Shown here one piece after another: positions 1-5,215 of a stretch of 8,692 nucleotides of DNA. Below the pieces are notes generated by a model, which worked only from the letters and a program-made list of their open reading frames with translations, did not search any database and was not told the DNA's origin. The first letter of the stretch is position 1. Each line of letters begins with the position of its first letter. The stretch comes from JAEVZK01 sp038202925 (GTDB lineage: Bacteria; Armatimonadota; Fimbriimonadia; Fimbriimonadales; Fimbriimonadaceae), in the NCBI GenBank assembly GCA_038202925.1, contig JBBREM010000111.1:1-8692 (forward strand), written 5' to 3'. Position numbers and translations under genes: made by a program.

Positions 1-873
1 TTAATATTTGGCCTCCTATTCGCCGGGGCCGCTTTGGCTGCCGGAAGAGCCCTCGTCATTCCTCACGTCCTCGAGCGATCGGGCACGATCCTCGGCGTCG
101 GATACAACCCGTCCGGTGCGCTTACCAAGTTGGACCAGTTCGGCCGCCCATCAGGCAGAAGCCCGCTCTCGCTCGATTTCTCGCCGGAGGGCAGTGCGCC
201 CGTGCTCTTCCAGGCCGTGGAGGACCTCTCGCTAGCCGGATCCCAGGGCATCAGCCTCACGGCTCCGTGGTCGATCCACGAGTGCGATACGAGGGGACCG
301 GGCCAGCCAGGGGGCGGCATTATCGCCGGAGCGAGCTCCATCGTCGGAATGACGATCCCGGCGCTGGACGGTAGCTCCAAAGACACGGGCTACATCAAGA
401 TCGAAATAGGTGCCGCGGGCTTCAACCCGAAGGAGTACAGCGTCACGAGCAAGGAAGAAAAGAAGATCATCGTCAAGCAAAAGGCTTGGCTGACTAGCAA
501 CTTCCGCTGTAGTATCGACGGCGTTACCGACAGCGTTCTATCGGTCAGTTCCATCCACGTCCAAGCGGGCGACGTGAACGGCGACGGAGTCAATGAACCT
601 CTTAGCTCACCCAGCCAACCCATCGTGACCGTCCCCCTATCGTCGCTCGGCAAAATGCGCGATTGGATGAAGGACGCCTACGACAAGAAGGTAGTTCGCA
701 CGCTCACCGTCACGGTTACCGACAGCCTTGGCAACACGCTCTTCTCGGTTATTGGTGGAGTGTTGCCGGTCGGGTTCGGCCTCGACAATCCGTTCGATTT
801 CTTCCGACTCGATTCCAACACGCCGATCGCGGTGCAGATGCGCTATGTCGGCACCGTCACGATCGTCAAGTAG
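1..873 (+). CDS. Secreted protein of unknown function, 5' end outside the window
   Basis: The frame is open from the first base to TAG at 871-873, so 290 residues are visible and the true start lies to the left. The first 14 or so residues (LIFGLLFAGAALAAG) are the hydrophobic core and small-residue cleavage site of a signal peptide. The TTG at base 34 falls inside this segment and is not a credible start. The mature part is rich in beta-forming residues and has no membrane segment. A GDVNGDG motif at about bases 568-588 resembles a calcium-binding DxNxDG loop. The last 120 or so residues (bases 502-870) run FRxxIDGV, a beta segment, a helix with Trp (bases 664-666), a strand-D-x-x-G turn, and a final LDSNTPIAVQM strand. 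This order faintly recalls phage tail-tube proteins of the T4 gp19 type, but only as a remembered pattern. I do not recognise the family. Two genes downstream is an Hcp tube protein, which may or may not be related. Confidence 0.75.
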   Translation, partial: LIFGLLFAGAALAAGRALVIPHVLERSGTILGVGYNPSGALTKLDQFGRPSGRSPLSLDFSPEGSAPVLFQAVEDLSLAGSQGISLTAPWSIHECDTRGPGQPGGGIIAGASSIVGMTIPALDGSSKDTGYIKIEIGAAGFNPKEYSVTSKEEKKIIVKQKAWLTSNFRCSIDGVTDSVLSVSSIHVQAGDVNGDGVNEPLSSPSQPIVTVPLSSLGKMRDWMKDAYDKKVVRTLTVTVTDSLGNTLFSVIGGVLPVGFGLDNPFDFFRLDSNTPIAVQMRYVGTVTIVK

Positions 874-889
874 TCGCCATTGACATATC

Positions 890-913
890 GCCCCGGCAAG
901 CCTTCGCCGGGGC
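890..913 (+). terminator. GC-rich hairpin after the first gene
   Basis: GCCCCGGC at 890-897 pairs perfectly with GCCGGGGC at 906-913 around an 8-base loop, starting 16 bases after the stop codon. The downstream run (TGATTTA) is a poor U-tract. It may be a weak intrinsic terminator or a 3'-end stabilising hairpin. Confidence 0.5.
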
Positions 914-1166
914 TGATTTACCTAGCTCAATTGCTAGCTCGTAAGCTTCTTTGCAAATCACCGCCCGGATCGCGTGACTTCGGCTTATAATGTTGCCAGC
1001 GGCATACGCAATTTCACTGCGCGAATGCCTTTATTTGAGAGAGAGGGTATCCGGATCGGCAATCTAACAGTTTCGCATGAAGCGCCCCTTGTTGCGCGTT
1101 CATCGTCACGCCGCCTGGTCCGGCGACAACTCTTTAGACACGTTCGAGACGCATTCCAGACACCTT
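914..1166 (+). other. Non-coding leader region upstream of the Kelch/Hcp pair
   Basis: No convincing gene lies between the hairpin at 890-913 and the Shine-Dalgarno at 1167. The open frames here are short and overlap the TATAAT box. The stretch holds that box, a direct repeat CTAGCTC (922-928 and 934-940), and a few short GC-rich inverted repeats. If transcription starts just after 991, the mRNA leader is about 180 bases, long enough for a regulatory structure. I cannot match it to a known riboswitch. Confidence 0.4.
986..991 (+). promoter_or_regulatory. Candidate -10 box (TATAAT) for the Kelch-Hcp operon
   Basis: A perfect sigma-70-type TATAAT stands at 986-991. At the expected 16-18 base spacing upstream there is no good TTGACA-like -35 box; TTGCAA at 951-956 is too far away. 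The call rests on the -10 alone and on the position between a hairpin and the next gene. Confidence 0.35.
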
Positions 1167-1171
1167 GGAGG
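1167..1171 (+). promoter_or_regulatory. Ribosome binding site deciding the Kelch gene start
   Basis: GGAGG lies 8 bases before ATG at 1180. This rules out the in-frame TTG at 1165, which overlaps the site itself. Confidence 0.75.
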
Positions 1172-1179
1172 CAGTCCAT

Positions 1180-1782
1180 ATGCAAAAGAAATTAGAACAC
1201 TTGGCTCAGGAAACCGGCGAGCGTGAGCTATCACGCCGTCAAATCCTGAAAGGCGCGGCGGTAGTGGCACTTGCCGCTAGTGCGCCCGCGATTCTTGCCA
1301 CACCGCCCCGCCAGCAAGTCCGGAGGCGCATGGAGTTAGCTCCGACATCGCCGGCAAGGGTCTATATGGCAGCGGCGACGTTGCTCCATGACGGGCGCGT
1401 TCTCGTCACTGGAGGATACGACCGGCCGGCAACTGACGAGTTGGGCGCGCGGCCGTTGAGCTCCGCGCTTATCTTCAACCCGCAAGACGGCTCCTGGGTA
1501 GCGGCGGCATCGATGTCGACGCCACGTGCCCGGCATGCCGCGGTCACCCTTCAGGATGGCCGAGTTGCGGTGCTCGGGGGAATGTCGGTCAACGCGACTT
1601 CTTCCGTTGAGGTGTACGACCCTCAAAGCAATCGTTGGACGTACGCCAAATCGTTGTCGCAGCCGCGCTACGATCACGCCGCTGTCGCGAACGGCAGCAG
1701 CATTTATGTAGTAGGTGGCAGCTCGGAATCGGCGATGGCAGGGGTTGAACTAATCCAGGCACTAGAGCCGACGATCGATTAG
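1180..1782 (+). CDS. Tat-exported short Kelch-repeat protein
   Basis: The protein has 200 residues, starting at the ATG that follows GGAGG. Residues 18-25 (LSRRQILK) form a twin-arginine motif. A hydrophobic Ala-rich segment (residues 25-39) and an AILA cleavage site follow, so export in folded form by the Tat pathway is expected. From about residue 51 there are Kelch-type units: DGRVLVTGG (71-79), DGRVAVLGG (126-134) and SIYVVGG (174-180), each with the diglycine. The Trp and FNP/YDP elements are present in the first two (W106, W153). Only two complete blades plus the start of a third are present, where Kelch or galactose-oxidase-type propellers normally have four to seven. The C-terminus (residues 186-200) departs from the repeat. 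It could be a truncated gene, or an oligomer that completes a propeller. No catalytic residue is recognisable; a binding or scaffolding role is inferred. It lies 27 bases upstream of the hcp-like gene and is probably co-transcribed with it. Confidence 0.8.
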   Translation: MQKKLEHLAQETGERELSRRQILKGAAVVALAASAPAILATPPRQQVRRRMELAPTSPARVYMAAATLLHDGRVLVTGGYDRPATDELGARPLSSALIFNPQDGSWVAAASMSTPRARHAAVTLQDGRVAVLGGMSVNATSSVEVYDPQSNRWTYAKSLSQPRYDHAAVANGSSIYVVGGSSESAMAGVELIQALEPTID

Positions 1783-1794
1783 GTTTTTGATAGT

Positions 1795-1800
1795 AGGAGG
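1795..1800 (+). promoter_or_regulatory. Consensus Shine-Dalgarno of the hcp-like gene
   Basis: AGGAGG ends 9 bases before ATG at 1810. It sits in the 27-base gap after the Kelch stop codon and implies strong independent translation initiation of the second cistron. Confidence 0.8.
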
Positions 1801-1809
1801 AAAGATTAA

Positions 1810-2304
1810 ATGGCCGTAGATATGTTTTTGAAGATCGATGGAATTGAAGGTGAGTCGACAGACAACCGCCATAAGGGAACGATCGAGATTTCTTCGTTCA
1901 GTTGGGGCGTCTCGAATACATCAACCCGTGGAGGCGGGGGAGGCGGGGGTGCCGGGAAAGTCAATTTCCAGGACCTGAGCTTCATGTCTCGAGTCAGCAA
2001 GGCGTCGCCTGTGCTCTTCCTGGCTTGTTGCAAGGGGAATCACATTCCGAAAGCCACGCTCTTTGTGCGGAAAGCTGGCGGCGAGCAGCAAGATTACTTC
2101 GTCCGGGTGCTTCTGGAAGAAGTCTTGGTCAGCAGCTACCAGACCGGTGGTTCAAGTGGAGAGGACAGTCCGACGGAAAGCTTCAGTCTTAACTATACGA
2201 AGATTGAGTACGACTACAAGAGTCAAAACGCCGATGGCGTGGGCGTCCTGATCGGCGCCTTCTGGGATCTCGCGAGAAACAGGGGCGGACTCGTTACTCC
2301 TTAG
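1810..2304 (+). CDS. Hcp-family (type VI secretion tube-like) protein
   Basis: This 164-residue protein matches the Hcp1 family along its whole length. It opens with MAVDMFLKIDGIEGES and has an EISSFSWGV strand (residues 26-34), followed by a Gly-rich loop with seven glycines (41-47). GKVNFQDLSF comes next (49-58), then KASPVLFLACCKGNHI (64-79), the FVRKAGGEQQDYF strand pair (85-97), a KIEYDYKSQNADG segment (131-143) and a terminal FWDLARN (151-157). Hcp subunits are known to form hexameric rings that stack into the inner tube of type VI systems and share the fold of phage tail tubes. No signal peptide is present. No sheath, baseplate, VgrG or ATPase gene is in the window, so secretion-system membership is unproven and this may be an orphan Hcp. 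Its neighbour, a Tat-exported Kelch protein, is unusual company. The poly-Gly loop is ordinary for this family. Confidence 0.9.
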   Translation: MAVDMFLKIDGIEGESTDNRHKGTIEISSFSWGVSNTSTRGGGGGGGAGKVNFQDLSFMSRVSKASPVLFLACCKGNHIPKATLFVRKAGGEQQDYFVRVLLEEVLVSSYQTGGSSGEDSPTESFSLNYTKIEYDYKSQNADGVGVLIGAFWDLARNRGGLVTP

Positions 2305-2328
2305 ACGGTATAGCGCCTCGTGCCCGGC

Positions 2329-2361
2329 ATTGCCTCTGTCGCGTTATGCGGCAGGGGCAAT
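2329..2361 (+). terminator. Strong 14-bp hairpin closing the Kelch-Hcp operon
   Basis: Bases 2329-2342 pair with 2348-2361 (14 bp, two of them G-U in RNA) around a 5-base loop, 24 bases after the hcp-like stop codon. The run after it (TCAAGTATT) is not a clean U-tract, so termination may be partial or factor-assisted. The rest of the gap up to 2456 shows only a small TGCGG/CCGCA hairpin (2404-2419) and no promoter that I trust. Confidence 0.6.
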
Positions 2362-2456
2362 TCAAGTATTGGGTGACCGGCTTTTCTACTAGGTCTTTGA
2401 TGTTGCGGCAATATCCGCAGGTTCCGTGTTAAACAATGAACTGTCCTTTTTGGGAC

Positions 2457-2460
2457 GGAG
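2457..2460 (+). promoter_or_regulatory. Ribosome binding site selecting ATG 2469
   Basis: GGAG is spaced 8 bases from ATG at 2469. The upstream in-frame ATG at 2436 has no such site and would put a polar stretch in front of an otherwise clean signal peptide. Confidence 0.65.
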
Positions 2461-2468
2461 AGATTACT

Positions 2469-3638
2469 ATGGCTAATAGAATTATGCTGACGGTCGCGGC
2501 ATCCGCGCTCACTATGGTGAGCCAGGCCGCCACCTACACGGTCGACGATGACCGGGCACAGCGCCCGAACGCCGACTTCACCTCGATTCAGGCCGCCGTT
2601 AACGCGGCCGCCCCGGGCGATCGAATCCTCGTGTACCCGGGCATGTACAACGAACATGTCGATATCACGAAGACGCTCACCGTACTTGGCGTACGAGGGC
2701 ACGACAACCACGATGACAATGACGATGCGGATCACTGCAACGGCAACCCGCATCGCGAGGCCGTGATCACACCGCCGGCGGGCGGGGGCGTGATCGGCAC
2801 CGTCTTCATCGGAGCCAACAACGTGCGGTTCGACGGATTCACCGTCACTGGAAACGCAGACGGACCGGGGATCTACACCTCGGCCACGTTCTCCGGCTAT
2901 ATGATCGCGCGCAATCTGGTTCGCGACAATGTATTCGGACTATATCTAAACAGTAGTGGCGCCATCCAAAGCAGCGTCGAGTCGAACTGCTTCGTGAAGA
3001 ATGTTCGTCCCGGAGCCGCTTCGGGCAATGGCATCTATTCCGATCAGGGTCTCGGTACCGCGCGCATCGCGGGCAATGGCTTTACCGGCCACACGAACAC
3101 CTCGATCATCACGGCTGGGCCCGCCAACGGTCTGAATATCACTCGAAACCGGATCGTCGATGACGCCACCATCCTGCTGTTTGGAGCGACCAACTCTGAG
3201 ATCACTCAGAACGAGAGCATCCGTTCGAACTCACATGGCATCATGCTGGCGAGCGTGAACGGTGTCTCGGTTCACGACAATGACCTTCGAGACGGCGCAT
3301 GGAGCGGCATCGCTGTCTTCGGCACCGATCTCGGCGCGACTAGCAGCTCGGTCATCGTAGACGACAACGAAATTCGCAACTTCGGCGACGACGGCGTCAG
3401 CGTCCGAGATGGTGTGATGAACTCTTGGGTTCGACGCAACAAGATCGATAAGGTGGGGCGAGACGGCATCCGGATGACCGTCGGCACCAGCAACAACCTT
3501 ATCGAACGCAATCGCATGAAGAAGAGTGGTGAGCACGATGCCCACGACGATTCCGTCGGTACAAAGACTGCCGGCACCGCCAACACATGGAAGAAGAATG
3601 AAGGCAAGACTCAGAATCGTCCGGGTCTCCTAAACTAA
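2469..3638 (+). CDS. Secreted right-handed parallel beta-helix protein (NosD / pectin-lyase-like fold)
   Basis: The protein has 389 residues from the preferred ATG. Residues 1-20 form a signal peptide with likely cleavage at SQA-A. The mature N-terminus reads YTVDDDR, then FTSIQAAVNAAAPGDRILVYPGMYNEHVDI (residues 37-66), the classic opening of pectin-lyase-fold proteins, where an N-terminal cap leads into the helix. About ten PbH1-type coils follow, rich in xxIxxNxI, GIxxxxx and DNxI ladders (residues 120-350). A His/Asp-rich insertion (residues 77-96) interrupts the early coils. The C-terminal part carries EHDAHDDSVG and GTANTWKKN, with a final RPGLLN; I remember this ending as common in NosD-like proteins of this kind. 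No polysaccharide lyase catalytic set is recognisable, so enzymatic activity is open; carbohydrate or surface binding is inferred. It is a single-gene unit between the hairpin at 2329-2361 and the strong terminator at 3658-3690. Confidence 0.85.
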   Translation: MANRIMLTVAASALTMVSQAATYTVDDDRAQRPNADFTSIQAAVNAAAPGDRILVYPGMYNEHVDITKTLTVLGVRGHDNHDDNDDADHCNGNPHREAVITPPAGGGVIGTVFIGANNVRFDGFTVTGNADGPGIYTSATFSGYMIARNLVRDNVFGLYLNSSGAIQSSVESNCFVKNVRPGAASGNGIYSDQGLGTARIAGNGFTGHTNTSIITAGPANGLNITRNRIVDDATILLFGATNSEITQNESIRSNSHGIMLASVNGVSVHDNDLRDGAWSGIAVFGTDLGATSSSVIVDDNEIRNFGDDGVSVRDGVMNSWVRRNKIDKVGRDGIRMTVGTSNNLIERNRMKKSGEHDAHDDSVGTKTAGTANTWKKNEGKTQNRPGLLN

Positions 3639-3657
3639 GCGACCTGCGCTGATTATG

Positions 3658-3690
3658 AAAAAGGGCTCCCATCCCGGGAGCCCTTTTTTT
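3658..3690. terminator. Bidirectional intrinsic terminator
   Basis: GGGCTCCC (3663-3670) and GGGAGCCC (3676-3683) form a perfect 8-bp stem with a 5-base loop. A-tract 3658-3662 and T-tract 3684-3690 flank the stem. It has a proper U-tract in both directions. It serves the beta-helix gene on the plus strand and the PEP-CTERM remnant on the minus strand (stop at 3710-3712). Confidence 0.95.
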
Positions 3691-3709
3691 GTGTCGACCC
3701 GGTAGCCGC

Positions 3710-3913
3710 TTAACTCGTGCGTCGTCTGCGGATCAGCAAGCCCAAACCGGTGCACATCGCGACCATGGATAGCGGCTCGGGAACCGGCTGCGCAAAGCCA
3801 CTACCTGAGAGGAAGTAGCCACCCATCGTGCAATAGGTCGCGTTACGCCCATAGCCCAACACGCAGCCGCCGATACCGGCAACGGAGTCTCCCGCGGTCT
3901 GGTGTGCGGTCAG
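3710..3913 (-). pseudogene. 3' remnant of a PEP-CTERM sorted protein
   Basis: On the minus strand a frame of 67 codons runs from 3913 to the stop at 3712-3710. Its end is a textbook PEP-CTERM tail: VPEPLS (3784-3767), a hydrophobic stretch MVAMCTGLGLLI, and a basic end RRRRTS. Such tails are known to direct proteins to exosortase for cell-surface sorting. The preceding 40 or so residues are Gly/Ser-rich with four cysteines, as in the body of a secreted protein. The frame opens directly after an in-frame TAG (3916-3914). It has no ATG with a ribosome binding site, and the residual length is too short for a signal peptide plus domain. It therefore looks like the tail of a gene whose 5' part was deleted when the neighbouring S41 gene arrived, or one broken by a nonsense change. 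Its terminator (3683-3658) is intact, which argues that it was once a normal transcription unit. Confidence 0.75.
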
Positions 3914-3958
3914 CTACGATCCAGAGGCACAAGTTGGGCATGAGATCTCAGGTTCCGC

Positions 3959-3964
3959 TAAACT
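3959..3964 (+). promoter_or_regulatory. Possible -10 box immediately upstream of the S41 start codon
   Basis: TAAACT fits the TANNNT -10 pattern and ends six bases before GTG 3971, where transcription would be expected to start. A weak TTGGGC (3934-3939) lies 19 bases upstream. If used, the transcript would have no leader. Confidence 0.3.
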
Positions 3965-3970
3965 GGAAAA

Positions 3971-5173
3971 GTGAAGCTTGCGATCTACGCCCTAGCCTTG
4001 TCTGTGCTGCTGCCCCAAACCATCGCGCCGGAAGCCAAGAAGTATCTCGACGTTGCGCTGGACATGATCCAGAAGAACTCGGCAAAGCGCGACGCCGATT
4101 GGGACGCGATGCGCAAGGCGGCCTATGACAAGGCGCAAAATGCCACGACCGCTCCCGATACCTACGAGGGCATTCGCGCGGCCTTGACCGCGGTTGGCGA
4201 TCCCGGCACGCAGCTGATCGAGCCCCCAATCATGCCCGCGTTTGAATCGGGATCGGTTCGGCACCCAGGCGTGGTGATCGTCGATGGCTGGGTCGTCCGT
4301 GTTGTCGACCGCAGCCCAGCCGCAAAGGCAGGGCTCAAGCCGGGGATGCGAGTCCTCTCGATCAACGGCCACAACGATGTCAACCGATATATGCGGCAAA
4401 TCGCCCTGGCCAGCCAGTCAGACAAGATCACGTTCATCGCTTCAGAAGGGCGCCGGCCTCAGGCATTCGAAGTCTCGCCGGGCCGCGTCAATTTGTCCCA
4501 AGCTCCGACCGGCCGCATGATCAAGAACAAATACGCCTACATCGAAATTCCTGCATTTTCGGGCTCGAACGATGCCGCCGTGAAATACGCGGACAAGTTG
4601 CAAGGCCTCCTGAGCTCATTTGATGGCAGGGGCGGGCTGAAGGGATGGATTATCGATCTGAGGCTCACTTCCGGCGACAATATGTATCCGATCATTGCAG
4701 GCCTTGGACCGTTGTTGGGAGATCGCGATCTTGGTGAATTCGTCAGGGAAAGCAGTCGGACGAAGTGGGGATACCGCGACGGCAAGGCCTATGAAGGCAG
4801 CCAAGCCATCGTAACGATCGCGAAGCCCCGCGCCTTGAAGCACACCGGCATTCCCATCGTCGTGCTTACGGATTTGTACACCGCGGGTTCGGGAGAAGCG
4901 CTGGCAGTCTCGTTTCACGGAGCCTCTACCGCGATCTTTATTGGCCAGCCAACTGCCGGCATTCTTAGCGCCGACCCCGCGCACAGGCTCAGCGATGGGG
5001 CCGTCTTGTCGTTTAACGAAGCCGGGGAGGCGGATCGGACCGGCAAGGTTTATCGTGGGCGGATCGTTCCCGATATCTTGATCACTTCAAACTGGAGAAT
5101 GTACGGCACCGACAAGGAGCCAGCCGTCAAAGAGGCGGTTACCTGGCTCGATGGGCTTGCCCGAGGTCAATAA
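3971..5173 (+). CDS. Exported PDZ-containing S41-family peptidase homologue
   Basis: This 400-residue protein starts at GTG. An in-frame TAA at 3959-3961 excludes earlier starts, and residues 1-19 (MKLAIYALALSVLLPQTIA) make a good signal peptide, so a periplasmic or surface location is likely. A helical N-terminal region (20-85) resembles the S41 N-domain (DADWDAMR, TYEGIRAAL, VGDPGTQLIEP). A PDZ domain follows (about 98-168) with VVRVVDRSPAAKAGLKPGMRV. The S41 core (about 185-375) includes YAYIEIPAFS, WIIDLRLTSGDN (226-237), TAGSGEA with the expected nucleophile Ser307, and GQPTAG (325-330). YRGRIVPDI (361-369) closes the core. The GKxTFGKG lysine of CtpA-type enzymes is absent, so the layout is nearer the tricorn/IRBP-like subgroup. 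There the usual GDxHT histidine is Gly79 here, and the Glu normally near GxxPD appears as Arg362. It may be a divergent or inactive member. No clear Shine-Dalgarno is present. Confidence 0.85.
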   Translation: MKLAIYALALSVLLPQTIAPEAKKYLDVALDMIQKNSAKRDADWDAMRKAAYDKAQNATTAPDTYEGIRAALTAVGDPGTQLIEPPIMPAFESGSVRHPGVVIVDGWVVRVVDRSPAAKAGLKPGMRVLSINGHNDVNRYMRQIALASQSDKITFIASEGRRPQAFEVSPGRVNLSQAPTGRMIKNKYAYIEIPAFSGSNDAAVKYADKLQGLLSSFDGRGGLKGWIIDLRLTSGDNMYPIIAGLGPLLGDRDLGEFVRESSRTKWGYRDGKAYEGSQAIVTIAKPRALKHTGIPIVVLTDLYTAGSGEALAVSFHGASTAIFIGQPTAGILSADPAHRLSDGAVLSFNEAGEADRTGKVYRGRIVPDILITSNWRMYGTDKEPAVKEAVTWLDGLARGQ

Positions 5174-5203
5174 AAAAGCGGCCCGGCACATGGCCGAGCC
5201 GCT
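5172..5203 (-). terminator. Intrinsic terminator of the minus-strand propeller gene
   Basis: Bases 5177-5182 pair with 5198-5203, then after one C/A mismatch 5184-5187 pair with 5193-5196, with a 5-base loop. Reading the minus strand, the hairpin is followed by six U residues (AAAAAA at 5172-5177 on the plus strand). The plus-strand side (CCCCACA) has no U-tract, so it terminates only the minus-strand gene. The tract overlaps the TAA stop of the S41 gene (5171-5173). Confidence 0.85.
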
Positions 5204-5215
5204 CCCCACAGTCGA

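Noticed and set aside
34..36. TTG as the start codon of the first gene
   Set aside because: It lies within the hydrophobic core of a signal peptide that continues to the window edge, so the real start is upstream.
46..215. APVLF segment of the first protein compared with SPVLF of Hcp
   Set aside because: Only about five residues match, and the flanking Hcp motifs are absent, so I take it as chance.
922..940. Direct repeat CTAGCTC, twelve bases apart
   Set aside because: Seven bases repeated once is too short to claim an attachment site or operator.
974..1195. 73-codon frame upstream of the Kelch gene
   Set aside because: It overlaps the TATAAT box and the Shine-Dalgarno, has no ribosome site and no recognisable protein character.
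1930..1950. G-rich run coding seven glycines in the hcp-like gene, as a possible slippage site
   Set aside because: A Gly-rich loop here is ordinary for Hcp-family proteins, and the codons are mixed, not a pure homopolymer.
1810..2304. A complete type VI secretion locus
   Set aside because: Only Hcp is present; no sheath, baseplate, spike or ATPase gene is in the window.
2436..2468. Upstream ATG extending the beta-helix protein by 11 residues
   Set aside because: There is no ribosome site for it, and GGAG is well placed for ATG 2469; the extension would spoil the signal peptide.
3904..4128. 74-codon plus-strand frame overlapping the S41 start
   Set aside because: It is out of frame with the clear signal peptide and S41 coding sequence and has no family character.
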